Below, piece after piece: positions 17,589-26,952 of a stretch of DNA of 64,000 nt. Location: assembly GCA_934565795.1 (NCBI GenBank), contig CAKTIM010000002.1, positions 1-64,000 on the forward strand, given 5' to 3'. The notes beneath the pieces were generated by a model. The model had not been told where the DNA came from. It did not search any database and saw nothing but the letters and a program-made list of their open reading frames with translations. Every line of letters starts with the position of its first letter. Position 1 is the stretch's first letter. Both the position numbers and the translations under genes were made by a program. This DNA is from an uncultured Oscillospiraceae bacterium (lineage in GTDB: Bacteria; Bacillota; Clostridia; Oscillospirales; Oscillospiraceae).

Positions 17589-17975
17589 ATGAAGAAGCTC
17601 TCAGTCAAAAAGGATTCTCAGTGTATGGCCTGCCTGGAGTGTGTCCGGGCCTGTTCCGAGGCTTTTTATAAGGAGTTCAACCAGGACTACAGCTGTGTCC
17701 AGATCGTTGCCAAGGGTACCGGCGCGAAGCCCAATGTGTGCATCCAGTGCGGCAAGTGCATGAAAACCTGTGAGCACGATGCCATCACCCAGAATCCCAA
17801 GACCGGCGTTTACATGATCAGCAAGAAGAACTGCGTCGGCTGCGGCAAGTGCGTCGAGGTCTGCCCCACCAAGGTGATGGTTCACAAGGTCGGCAGCCCG
17901 GTATCCAAGTGCATCGCCTGTGGCATCTGCGTGAAGGCCTGCCCCATGGAAGTTCTGGAGATCGTGGAGAAGTAA
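17589..17975 (+). CDS. Poly-ferredoxin with four 4Fe-4S cluster motifs
   Basis: 128-residue iron-sulfur electron carrier. Four Cys sets are visible: C12-C15-C18-C22, C51-C54-C57-C61, C82-C85-C88-C92 and C108-C111-C114-C118, so up to four 4Fe-4S clusters. The first lacks the usual Pro after the fourth Cys. Similar small proteins act as electron-transfer subunits of hydrogenases, formate dehydrogenases or aldehyde ferredoxin oxidoreductases; none is adjacent, so the partner is unknown. AGGAG lies 13 nt before the ATG, an unusually long spacing, but no nearer in-frame start exists. Confidence 0.85.
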   Translation: MKKLSVKKDSQCMACLECVRACSEAFYKEFNQDYSCVQIVAKGTGAKPNVCIQCGKCMKTCEHDAITQNPKTGVYMISKKNCVGCGKCVEVCPTKVMVHKVGSPVSKCIACGICVKACPMEVLEIVEK

Positions 17976-18003
17976 GCCTCCAGCAATTCAATACATCCCT
18001 TAC

Positions 18004-18040
18004 AGCTGCCGGAGACAGAGCGCTCCGGCAGCTTGTCTTT
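18004..18040 (+). terminator. Intrinsic terminator after ferredoxin gene
   Basis: AGCTGCCGGAG and CTCCGGCAGCT form an 11-bp stem followed by TGTCTTTT. Confidence 0.8.
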
Positions 18041-18083
18041 TGTAAACAATTTATGCATTTTTGGCAGCGGCGGCGCTTTCCCG

Positions 18084-18112
18084 TTGCGTTGCCGGTGAAA
18101 CTGTGATATACT
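18084..18112 (+). promoter_or_regulatory. Promoter of murB-whiA-dnaE
   Basis: TTGCGT, 17-nt spacer ending TGTGA, TATACT. Confidence 0.65.
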
Positions 18113-18143
18113 GAATGCAATTAGACACCCGGAGGCGTTTATT

Positions 18144-19052
18144 GTGGAATTAAACTCTTTTCAGGAGAAACTGGCAAGTATTCTGCCGCAAATAGAGCTG
18201 AGATTTGACGAGCCGATGAGCAGGCATACCTCGTTCCGCATTGGCGGAGCGGCGGAGGTGATGGCGTTTCCCAAAAACGAGGCGGAGCTTTCAGAGCTTC
18301 TGAAAGTGTCCAAGGAATTGGACACTTGCCATGCTATTCTGGGCGCAGGAACCAACGTACTGGCCCCCGATGAAGGAATGACGGGTCTTGTCATCTGCCT
18401 GAAAGACTGCCTGAATGGTACGGAGCTGCTGCCGGATAATTTCCTTCGGGTGATGGGGGGCGTCACCATGTCCCGCGCGGCGGTGTTTGCCGCCAATCAT
18501 GGCCTTTCCGGGCTGGAATTTGCCCACGGAATCCCCGGAACCGTGGGCGGCGGCGTGTATATGAACGCCGGAGCCTACGGCGGCGAGATCGGCCAGGTGT
18601 GTATCCAGGCAACCGTGATGGATGCGGACGGGCAGCTGCATGTCAGAAGCCGGGAGGAAATGGATTTTCGCTACCGGCACAGCCGCCTGGAGGAAACCGG
18701 CGAAATTGTGACCAGTGCCGTTTTTCAGCTGACCGCCGCGCCCGCAGAGGAGATCAGGCAGCGCATGAAGGAGCTGCAGGCCCGCCGCATTGCCTCACAG
18801 CCGCTGGATTATCCTTCGGCGGGTTCTGCCTTCAAGCGTCCGACGGGCGGCTACGCCGCCGCACTGATCGATCAGGCGGGGCTGAAGGGCTATCGGGTGG
18901 GAAACGCCGCCATTTCCGGCAAGCATGCGGGCTTTGTCATCAACCTGGGCGGCGCAACCGCGGCGGACGTGACCCAGCTGCTCCGGCAGGTTTCGGATAA
19001 GGTCTATGAAAATTCCGGCATTCGTCTGGAGCCGGAGATCAGAATCTGGTAA
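18144..19052 (+). CDS. murB: UDP-N-acetylenolpyruvoylglucosamine reductase
   Basis: 302-residue FAD enzyme that reduces UDP-GlcNAc-enolpyruvate to UDP-MurNAc with NADPH in peptidoglycan precursor synthesis. FAD-binding signatures: RIGGAAEVMAFP, GAGTNVLAPDEG, GIPGTVGGGVYMNAGAYGGEIG. The GSAFKRP motif carries the Ser proposed as proton donor, and the LEPEIRIW end carries the conserved Glu. The length fits short type II MurB enzymes of Firmicutes. GTG start with GGAGG 8 nt upstream. First gene of a compact murB-whiA-dnaE group. Confidence 0.95.
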   Translation: MELNSFQEKLASILPQIELRFDEPMSRHTSFRIGGAAEVMAFPKNEAELSELLKVSKELDTCHAILGAGTNVLAPDEGMTGLVICLKDCLNGTELLPDNFLRVMGGVTMSRAAVFAANHGLSGLEFAHGIPGTVGGGVYMNAGAYGGEIGQVCIQATVMDADGQLHVRSREEMDFRYRHSRLEETGEIVTSAVFQLTAAPAEEIRQRMKELQARRIASQPLDYPSAGSAFKRPTGGYAAALIDQAGLKGYRVGNAAISGKHAGFVINLGGATAADVTQLLRQVSDKVYENSGIRLEPEIRIW

Positions 19053-19070
19053 AGATAGAGGTGATCCGCA

Positions 19071-19982
19071 ATGCGCTCTTTCTCAGCTGCCGCAAAGGCG
19101 GAAATCTGTAAAAATATTCCACAGTCCGGCTGCTGCGCCCTGGCGGAGTGCTTTGGCATCCTGCTTTTCTGCAACAGCTTCCGCAGTGATGCGATCAAGA
19201 TCATCACGGAGAGCGCCGAGTTTGCCGCGCTGCTTCCGCGCCTTTTCAAGAAATCCTTCGGCTTTGGCTTTGATGCCCCGCCGGGAGAGGGAAAGACGGG
19301 AAAGCTGGTATTTCAGATTCAGGATGCTCGTAAAATCGCGGCCATTATGAATGCCTTTGGCTTTGACCTGGATGAGACCTTTTCGCTCCATGTGAATCTG
19401 CCGGTGGTGGAAAACGACTGCTGCAAGACTGCCTTCCTGCGGGGCGCGTTCCTGGCCGGGGGCAGCGTGACCGACCCGGGCAAGGGCTACCACCTGGAGC
19501 TGGCCACCACCCATCACAGCGTCGCCAAGGAGTGCTATATCCTGATCCATGAGACTCTGGGCTTCCCGCCAAAGCTGGCCTCCCGCAGCGGGGCAAGAGT
19601 GATTTATTTGAAGCAAAGCGAGCAGATCGCGGACTTCCTGACATTTTTGGGCGCGTCCGTTGCCTCCATGGGCATTATTGAGGCGCGGCTGGAGCATGAG
19701 CTGAACAACCAGGTCAACCGCCGCTGTAACTGCGACGATGCCAACATTACCAAGGTGGTGGAGGCTTCCCAGGAGCAGCTGACGGCCATTCGCGCCCTGC
19801 GGGAGCGGAACCAGTTTGACCAGCTCCCGGAAAAGCTGAAGCAGGCCGCCCTGGTGCGCGAGGAAAACCCGGAGGCATCCCTGACGGAGCTGGCGGGCCT
19901 GGTAGAGCCGAAAATCTCAAAGCCGGCCATGAGCCACCGCTTGAAGCGGCTGGTGGAGCTGGCAAAGGAGGAAGAAAGATGA
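19071..19982 (+). CDS. whiA: DNA-binding protein WhiA
   Basis: 303 residues. WhiA combines a degenerate LAGLIDADG homing-endonuclease fold with a C-terminal helix-turn-helix; in Actinobacteria it controls sporulation, and in Firmicutes it affects cell division. Seen here: FLRGAFLAGGSVTDPGKGYHLEL (core motif without nuclease acidic residues), NRRCNCDDANITKVVEAS linker, and C-terminal LTELAGLVEPKISKPAMSHRLKRL (HTH). The stop overlaps the dnaE start by 4 nt, so the two genes are translationally coupled. Confidence 0.95.
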   Translation: MRSFSAAAKAEICKNIPQSGCCALAECFGILLFCNSFRSDAIKIITESAEFAALLPRLFKKSFGFGFDAPPGEGKTGKLVFQIQDARKIAAIMNAFGFDLDETFSLHVNLPVVENDCCKTAFLRGAFLAGGSVTDPGKGYHLELATTHHSVAKECYILIHETLGFPPKLASRSGARVIYLKQSEQIADFLTFLGASVASMGIIEARLEHELNNQVNRRCNCDDANITKVVEASQEQLTAIRALRERNQFDQLPEKLKQAALVREENPEASLTELAGLVEPKISKPAMSHRLKRLVELAKEEER

Positions 19983-22900
19983 GCTTTGTCCACCTGCATG
20001 TTCACACGGAATACAGCCTCCTGGACGGCGCTTGCCGCATTGACCGCATGATGGAGCGGGTAAAGGAGCTGGGACAGGACGCCATTGCCATTACCGACCA
20101 TGGCGTGATGTACGGCTGCATCGATTTCTACAAGGCAGCCAAGGCGGCGGGGGTCAAGCCCATCATCGGCTGTGAGGTATATATGGCCCGGCGGCAGATG
20201 TCCGACCGAATCCACGGGATTGATAATGACCCCTACCATCTGGTGCTGCTGTGCAAGGATCGCCGGGGCTACGAAAATCTGTGCTATATGGTTTCCGAGG
20301 CCTTTCTGCATGGCTTCTACGGCAAGCCCCGTATCGATTTGAATCTCCTGCGGGAGCATCACGAGGGCCTGATTGCTCTTTCTGCCTGCCTGGCAGGCGC
20401 GATCCCCCAGTACCTGATGGCGGAAAGCTATGATTCTGCCAAGGAGTACGCCCTGAAAATGGCAGAGATCATGGGGGACGGAAACTTCTATCTGGAGCTT
20501 CAGGATCATGGCATCCCGGAGCAGCAGGCGGTGAATCAGGGCATCCGCCGCATTGCCCGGGAGACGGGGCTGCCGCTGGTGGTCACCAACGATGCCCATT
20601 ATCTGCGCCGGGAGGATGCCAAGATGCAGGATGTCCTGCTGTGTATCCAGACGGGCAAGACCGTGGACGACGAAAATCGTATGAAGTTCCCCTCGGATGA
20701 TTTTTATCTGAAAAGCGAGGAGGAGCTGCGTCCCCTGTTTTCCGGCTGCGAGGAGGCGTTTGCCAACACGGTGCTGATCGCGGAAAAGTGCAATCTGGAT
20801 TTCGTGTTCCATGAATATCATCTGCCCTCCTTCCCGGTGCCCGCGGGGTATACCAACGAGGAATACTTCCGCAAGCTCTGCTACGAAGGCTTTCAGGAGC
20901 GTTATCCCGAAGCGCCTGAGGAATACAAGCAGCGGCTGGAGTATGAAATCGGCGTTATCAGCCGCATGGGGTATGTGAATTACTACCTCATTGTGTGGGA
21001 TTTCATCCACTACGCCAAGCAGTCCGGCATCCCCGTCGGCCCGGGAAGAGGGTCTGGCGCGGCCTCCATCGTGGCATACTGTATGCACATCACCGAGGTT
21101 GACCCTATGAAGTACGCGCTGATTTTTGAGCGCTTTCTGAACCCGGAGCGGGTGAGCATGCCGGATTTTGATACGGATTTCTGTCAGGAACGCCGGGGCG
21201 AGGTCATTGATTATGTCTGCCGGAAGTATGGCGCGGATCATGTGGCTCAGATTGCCACCTTTGGCACCATGGCGGCCCGGGGCGCGATCCGGGATGTGGG
21301 GCGCGCCCTGAATTTCAGCTATGCCGAGACGGATGTGGTGGCAAAGCAGGTGCCGAGCACGCCGCACATCACCCTGCGGGAGGCGCTTGAATCCTCGCCG
21401 AAGCTGAAGGAGATGTATACCCAGGACGCGAGAATTCATACCTTGGTGGATACCGCCATGTCCCTGGAGGGGATGCCCCGCAATACCTCCACCCACGCCG
21501 CCGGCGTGGTGATCACCGCCGACCCGGTGTATACCTACGTGCCCCTGTCCACCAATGACGATACCGTTGTTACCCAGTATACCATGACCACCATCGAGGA
21601 GCTGGGCCTACTGAAAATGGACTTCCTGGGCCTGCGGAACCTGACGGTTATCCGGGATGCCGAGCAGCAGATTCAGAGCTGGGAGCCGGACTTTTCTATT
21701 GACAAGATCCCGGACAATGACCCCGAGACCTTCGCCATGCTGGCGGAGGGGAAGACCCAGGGCGTTTTCCAGCTGGAATCGGCGGGTATGACCAGCGTGT
21801 GCGTGAATATGCGGGCCAGCTCGATTGAGGACATCACGGCGATTGTGGCGCTGTACCGGCCCGGCCCCATGGAATCCATCCCAACCTTCATTGCCAATAA
21901 GCTGGATGCCCGGAAGGTCACCTACAAAACCCCGCTGCTGGAGCCGATCCTGAAAATCACCTATGGGTGCATCGTATATCAGGAGCAGGTCATTGAAATA
22001 TTCCGCACCCTGGGCGGCTATACCATGGGCCAGGCAGACAACATCCGGCGCGCCATCTCCAAAAAGAAAATGAAGGTCATTGAGGCGGAGCGAAAGACCT
22101 TTGTCTATGGCGATCCGCAGCAGAAGATCGATGGCTGCATTGCCCGGGGCGTGCCGGAGGCAGTGGGGCAGTCCATTTATGACGAGATCGTCGCCTTTGC
22201 AAACTATGCCTTCAACAAGGCTCACGCGGTGTGCTATGCGGTGGTCTCCTATCAGACGGCCTACCTCAAATGCCACTACCCCCGGCAGTATATGGCGGCG
22301 CTGATGACCTCCGTGCTGGACTCGGCGGAGAAAATTTCCGGCTATATCGCCGAGTGCCGGGAAATCGGAATCGAGACGCTGCCGCCGGATATCAACCATT
22401 CGGACGACCATTTTATCGTGGAGGGCGACTCCATCCGCTTCGGCCTGGGCGCGGTGAAAAACGTGGGCCATGGACTGATTAAGACCATGGTGGCCAAGCG
22501 CACGGAGGGCGGCCCCTTCAAAACGCTGGAGGATTTCCTGGAGCGGATGGGGGAGGGCGAGCTGAACAAGCGCGCCGTGGAAAACTTTATCAAGTGCGGC
22601 GCAATGGATTGCTTCGGCTACCATAGAAGCGAGCTGCTTGCCGTCTACGAAAAGATGATGAACGCCGTTTCCGCCACCAGAAAGAAAAATCTGGAGGGGC
22701 AGCTGGGGCTGTTTACCATGCTGTCCGGCAGGGAAGCGGCGGCCAGCATCGTCATTCCCCATATGGACGAGCTGCCCAGGGCCGAGCTGATGGCCATGGA
22801 AAAGGAGACCACCGGCATCTATATCTCCGGGCATCCCATGGACGATTACCGGCAGCTGCTGAAAAATACCAGCGTTGTCCCCATCTCCGCCCTGACCGGG

Positions 22901-23449
22901 GAGGAGTGCAGGTTCCAGGACGAGCAGATTGTGAGCATTGCCGGAATCGTGCAGACCATCAAGATGAAAATGACCCGGAACAATACCATGATGGCCTACG
23001 TCACCATTGAGGATGATACGTCCTCCATTGAACTGATCGTTTTTTCCAACGCATTGAACGAGCACGGCGGCTACCTGCGGGAGAATGCGCCCGTGGTCGT
23101 GGTGGGCAAGCTCTCTCTGCGCGATGACAAGGAGCCGCAGATCATCGTCAACCGGGTGCGCCCCATGTCCGATTTTACGGATCCCTATGTCAAGTCCTTT
23201 CTCAATGAGCTGATCCCGCCGAAGCAGGAGCCGGAGGAGAGCAGCACCCTCTATCTGCGCCTCAGCGCGGAGGGGTGCGGGGAATACCGCAAGGTGCGCG
23301 CGATTGTGAATATGTTCCCCGGAAACAGCCAGGTGGTCATTTTCTTCGCCGACACCCGCAAGCGCCTGGCTGGCCGGTGCCTGCTGCGCAACAGCATGAT
23401 CGAAGAATTAAAAAATGTGCTGGGAGAGGCAAATGTTGTCCTGAAATAG
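19979..23449 (+). CDS. dnaE: DNA polymerase III alpha subunit, DnaE type
   Basis: 1156 residues. Replicative polymerase: N-terminal PHP domain (HLHVHTEYSLLDG, AITDHGVMYG), palm with GPGRGSGAAS and the catalytic PDFDTDF near residues 395-401, fingers/thumb region, tandem HhH, and a C-terminal OB fold (SIAGIVQTIKMKMTRNN). It lacks the internal 3'-5' exonuclease of PolC, so it is the DnaE class; Firmicutes usually carry PolC as well. Start ATGA overlaps the whiA stop. Confidence 0.97.
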   Translation: MSFVHLHVHTEYSLLDGACRIDRMMERVKELGQDAIAITDHGVMYGCIDFYKAAKAAGVKPIIGCEVYMARRQMSDRIHGIDNDPYHLVLLCKDRRGYENLCYMVSEAFLHGFYGKPRIDLNLLREHHEGLIALSACLAGAIPQYLMAESYDSAKEYALKMAEIMGDGNFYLELQDHGIPEQQAVNQGIRRIARETGLPLVVTNDAHYLRREDAKMQDVLLCIQTGKTVDDENRMKFPSDDFYLKSEEELRPLFSGCEEAFANTVLIAEKCNLDFVFHEYHLPSFPVPAGYTNEEYFRKLCYEGFQERYPEAPEEYKQRLEYEIGVISRMGYVNYYLIVWDFIHYAKQSGIPVGPGRGSGAASIVAYCMHITEVDPMKYALIFERFLNPERVSMPDFDTDFCQERRGEVIDYVCRKYGADHVAQIATFGTMAARGAIRDVGRALNFSYAETDVVAKQVPSTPHITLREALESSPKLKEMYTQDARIHTLVDTAMSLEGMPRNTSTHAAGVVITADPVYTYVPLSTNDDTVVTQYTMTTIEELGLLKMDFLGLRNLTVIRDAEQQIQSWEPDFSIDKIPDNDPETFAMLAEGKTQGVFQLESAGMTSVCVNMRASSIEDITAIVALYRPGPMESIPTFIANKLDARKVTYKTPLLEPILKITYGCIVYQEQVIEIFRTLGGYTMGQADNIRRAISKKKMKVIEAERKTFVYGDPQQKIDGCIARGVPEAVGQSIYDEIVAFANYAFNKAHAVCYAVVSYQTAYLKCHYPRQYMAALMTSVLDSAEKISGYIAECREIGIETLPPDINHSDDHFIVEGDSIRFGLGAVKNVGHGLIKTMVAKRTEGGPFKTLEDFLERMGEGELNKRAVENFIKCGAMDCFGYHRSELLAVYEKMMNAVSATRKKNLEGQLGLFTMLSGREAAASIVIPHMDELPRAELMAMEKETTGIYISGHPMDDYRQLLKNTSVVPISALTGEECRFQDEQIVSIAGIVQTIKMKMTRNNTMMAYVTIEDDTSSIELIVFSNALNEHGGYLRENAPVVVVGKLSLRDDKEPQIIVNRVRPMSDFTDPYVKSFLNELIPPKQEPEESSTLYLRLSAEGCGEYRKVRAIVNMFPGNSQVVIFFADTRKRLAGRCLLRNSMIEELKNVLGEANVVLK

Positions 23450-23473
23450 CTTTTCTTTTTTGGCAGAATGTGC

Positions 23474-23479
23474 TATAAT
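23474..23479 (+). promoter_or_regulatory. Extended -10 promoter before lipoprotein/two-component operon
   Basis: TGTGCTATAAT, with TATAAT at 23474-23479 and no good -35. The transcript would begin near 23486, just before the Shine-Dalgarno, which supports the TTG start at 23504. Confidence 0.55.
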
Positions 23480-23503
23480 ACCCTGATGGAAGGAGCTGGT
23501 GGC

Positions 23504-24814
23504 TTGAAAAAGAGAATATTGTTTTCTGCTTTGGCAATGCTGCTGATCTTGCTCCTGAGTGGGTGCGCGGCAAAAACCATCGACGAAATGTACGCGCTGC
23601 CGCGCCGATCCGAACGGAACAGCAATCTGCGCTCCGCCATTGAGTCCGCCATGGAGGGCAGGGTATACGCTGCGCCGATCTCCGGCACCAATCTGGAATC
23701 CGTCCAGACGGCGGATCTGGATGGGGACGGAAAAGAGGAGTATCTGATTTTTGCCAAGACCGTCCAGGGGGACTCTCTCCAGATTCTCCTGTTTAATCAG
23801 CTGAGCGACGAAAACTACACGCTTTGGGAGACCATCAACTGCAAGGGCGCATCCTTTGACCAGGTGCGGTATGCCGACATGGACGACGCTGCCGGCAAGG
23901 AGCTGATTGTAGGCACCCAGCTCAGTGAAAAGGTCACCAAGACAGTTTCCGTCTATTCCCTTGCCGCAGGTCAGGCGGAGAAGCTCAAGAGCATGATCTA
24001 TGTGCGGTTCCTGGCGTGCGACCTGGACAGCGACGGCAGGAGCGAGCTGATGGTCGTCCAGAATTCCGATGCCGATTTCAGAAACGGCAGCGCCCGCCTC
24101 TATTATTACAGCGATGGGAATCTGGTCAGCTCGGCAGAGGCTAAGCTCTCCGTTCCGCCGGACTTTATCCGGCGAATTACGGTAAACCACTTGTCCGGCG
24201 GAGAACCGGCGGTGTATATCGCCAGCGCGGCGCTGGACAATACTATTGTCACGGATATTTTTGCCCTGCGCGGCGGCGTCTTTACCAATGTCGCCCAGAC
24301 CAGCGACCTGGGCACCAGCATGCAGCCGCTGCACAATTACCTGGTATACGCAGAGGACTTGGACGGCGACGGAATATTGGAGCTGCCCAGCCTCTTGACC
24401 ATGATGTATAACACCACGGAGCAGAACCTGATCCGCTGGTTCAGCGTGGACATAGACGGACAGGAAACCAATAAGCTGTATACTTTTCATAACTTTGACG
24501 ACGGCTGGTACATCCAGCTCAACAGCGACTGGATCGACCGCATCGCGGCGGAGAAAAACGGAAGCATCTATACCTTCTACATGTGGAACAACAGCTATGG
24601 CTCGGCGGTGCCTGTGTTTACGGTGTACGCGCTGACCGGCAGAGACCGGGATTCCCAGGCGGCGACCCAGAACCGATTTGCCCTGTACCGGGGCGAGGAT
24701 GTGGTGTACGCCGCAAAGCTGGAATCCGGGTCGGCAATATACGGAATGACCGAAAGCTATCTCCAGGCCAATTTCCATCTGATCCGTCAGGGCTGGAATA
24801 CTTCGGAAAGCTAA
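23504..24814 (+). CDS. Lipoprotein with FG-GAP/VCBS-like Asp motifs, linked to a two-component system
   Basis: 436 residues from a TTG start at 23504 (GGAAGGAG 8 nt upstream). Signal peptide with lipobox LLSGC. The body has repeated calcium-loop-like motifs: DLDGDGKEEYLIF, DLDSDGRSELMVV and DLDGDGILELPSL, typical of beta-propeller VCBS/FG-GAP repeats. It ends 10 nt before an OmpR-family regulator and its kinase, so the three are probably one operon. An extracytoplasmic sensor partner or target is plausible but not shown. Confidence 0.8.
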   Translation: MKKRILFSALAMLLILLLSGCAAKTIDEMYALPRRSERNSNLRSAIESAMEGRVYAAPISGTNLESVQTADLDGDGKEEYLIFAKTVQGDSLQILLFNQLSDENYTLWETINCKGASFDQVRYADMDDAAGKELIVGTQLSEKVTKTVSVYSLAAGQAEKLKSMIYVRFLACDLDSDGRSELMVVQNSDADFRNGSARLYYYSDGNLVSSAEAKLSVPPDFIRRITVNHLSGGEPAVYIASAALDNTIVTDIFALRGGVFTNVAQTSDLGTSMQPLHNYLVYAEDLDGDGILELPSLLTMMYNTTEQNLIRWFSVDIDGQETNKLYTFHNFDDGWYIQLNSDWIDRIAAEKNGSIYTFYMWNNSYGSAVPVFTVYALTGRDRDSQAATQNRFALYRGEDVVYAAKLESGSAIYGMTESYLQANFHLIRQGWNTSES

Positions 24815-24824
24815 GAGGTGGAAT

Positions 24825-25511
24825 ATGAAAAAGGTTTTGATATTGGAAGATGAAGTAAATATCCGCAGCTTTGTGGTAATCAACCTCAAGCGGGCGGGCT
24901 ACGATGCCATCGAGGCCGGTACCGGCCAGGAGGCGCTGGATCGTCTGGCGGAGAACCCGGATATCGGCGTTGCCATTCTGGATATCATGCTGCCGGATAT
25001 CGACGGCTTTGAGGTCTGCCGCCGCATTCGGGCCACCAGTAAGCAGATCGGCATCATTATGCTCACGGCCAGAACGCAGGAGATGGACAAGGTGACCGGC
25101 CTGATGACAGGCGCGGATGACTATGTGACCAAGCCGTTTTCCCCGGCAGAGCTGACGGCTCGGATCGACGCGCTTTTCCGCCGCCTGGGCGGAGACAGCG
25201 TGGTCAGTTCCGAGCTGCTGACCCAGGGGCCGTTTGTGATGAATACCCGGAATCATACCCTGGAAAAATCCGGCAACCGCATCCGTCTGACCCAGGTGGA
25301 GTATGCCATTTTAAAGCTGTTTATGCAGAACCCTGGGCGGGCGCTGTCCCGCGAGGACATCCTGGCTGCGGTATGGGGCAGGGACTACGAGGGAGAGCTG
25401 AAAATCGTGGATGTGAACATCCGCCGCCTGAGGATCAAGATTGAGGACGATACTGCCAACCCCACCTATATCACAACGGTGTGGGGCCTAGGCTATAAAT
25501 GGGGCGCATAA
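24825..25511 (+). CDS. OmpR/PhoB-family response regulator
   Basis: 228 residues. Receiver domain with acidic pair ED (9-10), phospho-acceptor Asp53 (AILDIMLPDIDG), conserved Thr in MLTAR and Lys in VTKPF. A winged-helix DNA-binding domain follows (RLTQVEYAILKLF, VDVNIRRLRIKIED, TVWGLGYKWG). It probably regulates its own operon or envelope genes. The start has an AGAGGTGG Shine-Dalgarno. The histidine kinase starts 6 nt after its stop. Confidence 0.95.
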   Translation: MKKVLILEDEVNIRSFVVINLKRAGYDAIEAGTGQEALDRLAENPDIGVAILDIMLPDIDGFEVCRRIRATSKQIGIIMLTARTQEMDKVTGLMTGADDYVTKPFSPAELTARIDALFRRLGGDSVVSSELLTQGPFVMNTRNHTLEKSGNRIRLTQVEYAILKLFMQNPGRALSREDILAAVWGRDYEGELKIVDVNIRRLRIKIEDDTANPTYITTVWGLGYKWGA

Positions 25512-25517
25512 GGCGGA

Positions 25518-26939
25518 ATGAGTGAAAGAAAGAAGAAGCAGCGAGGCCTGCAAAAAAGATGGCTGGCGAACACCTTCGGCGTGGTGTTTGCTCTGGGGCT
25601 GGTCTGCGTCTGCGCGGTGACGGCATCCTACGCGGCCTATTATTACTCGAATATGCAGGCCGATCTGCGCCACCGGGCGCAGTCAGCTACGGCCTTTTTC
25701 TCCGACAATACCTATCAGGATTATTCGGAGTATTACCAGGCCTGCATCACCTACGCCCGCAGCTATGAAGCGCGGGATGTGATCGAGCTGCAATTCATCG
25801 ATCGAACCGGCGAGCTGATCGCCACCTCCTATGGCCTGTGGGGCAACGAATCGCCCACCACGCCGGAGATTGCCCAGGCGCTGAACTCCCGGGCCAGCGA
25901 GTCCTTTGTGGGGGTAGACCCCATTACGGAGGAGCACATCATTGCCATGTGCAGCCCGCTGATCTACAGCAGCGGAGAGGTGGTGGGCGTATTCCGCTTT
26001 GTAACCTCCACGCGGGTAGTCAACCAGCAGATTTTCTATGTGGCCTGTGTTTCCGTTGCGGTGCTGATCGCGTTTATGGCGGCGGTGCTGTTCAGCGGCG
26101 GTTTCTTTATGCGCTCCATCATGGTTCCCGTGGCAGAGATCACGGAGAAGGCAAAGCGAATTGCCAACGGAAGCTACGGCGCGCAGATCCAGACCCGGTA
26201 TGACGACGAGATTCGGGAGCTGGCCGATACCATCAATGAGATGTCCACCAAGATCAGCCAGAACGAGAAGATGCAGGCGGAATTCATCTCCCAGCTTTCC
26301 CACGAGCTGCGCACCCCCCTGACTGTAATCAACGGCTGGAGCGAAACCCTGCTGGCCGATGAAAAGATGGACGACGAGACCCGCCAGGGCATGAAGATCA
26401 TCTCCAGCGAGGCAAAGCGCCTGACCGGCATGGTCACGGAGCTGCTGGACTTTACCCGCATGCAGGACGGCAGAATGACCCTGAATGTGGAGCTGACGGA
26501 TATCCGCAGCGAATTTGAGGATACCGTGTATATGTACAGCAGCCGCCTGGCGCAGGATGGCATCACCCTGGAATACCTGGAAAATGACTGCGATATTCCC
26601 GAAATCCCCTGCGACGGGCAGCGCCTGCGTCAGGTATTCCTGAACGTGCTGGACAACGCGGCCAAGCACGGCGGCGAGGGCAAGCGGATCGAGGCCAGCA
26701 TTTCCTATGAGGATGAAAAGGTTGTGGTTCGCATCCGGGACTTTGGCCCCGGCATCCCGGAGGACGAGCTGGGACTGGTGAAAAAGAAATTCTACAAGGG
26801 CAGCTCCAAGGCACGGGGCACAGGCATCGGCCTTGCCGTCTGTGACGAGATCATGGAGCTGCACAACGGCAGCCTGACTCTTGAAAATGCACCTGGGGGC
26901 GGTACGCTGGTCACCATTTCTCTGCCCGCCGCCCAGTAA
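25518..26939 (+). CDS. Sensor histidine kinase with HAMP domain
   Basis: 473 residues. Membrane spans near 16-38 and 170-198 bracket a 130-residue extracytoplasmic sensor. HAMP follows (IMVPVAEITEKAKRIANG), then HisKA with His262 (QLSHELRTPLTVI), an N-box (NVLDNAAKHGG) and G boxes (DFGPGIPED, GTGIGLAV). Cognate kinase of the regulator directly upstream. The input signal is unknown; the lipoprotein of the same operon may take part. Confidence 0.95.
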   Translation: MSERKKKQRGLQKRWLANTFGVVFALGLVCVCAVTASYAAYYYSNMQADLRHRAQSATAFFSDNTYQDYSEYYQACITYARSYEARDVIELQFIDRTGELIATSYGLWGNESPTTPEIAQALNSRASESFVGVDPITEEHIIAMCSPLIYSSGEVVGVFRFVTSTRVVNQQIFYVACVSVAVLIAFMAAVLFSGGFFMRSIMVPVAEITEKAKRIANGSYGAQIQTRYDDEIRELADTINEMSTKISQNEKMQAEFISQLSHELRTPLTVINGWSETLLADEKMDDETRQGMKIISSEAKRLTGMVTELLDFTRMQDGRMTLNVELTDIRSEFEDTVYMYSSRLAQDGITLEYLENDCDIPEIPCDGQRLRQVFLNVLDNAAKHGGEGKRIEASISYEDEKVVVRIRDFGPGIPEDELGLVKKKFYKGSSKARGTGIGLAVCDEIMELHNGSLTLENAPGGGTLVTISLPAAQ

Positions 26940-26952
26940 AGAAAGGAACGCT

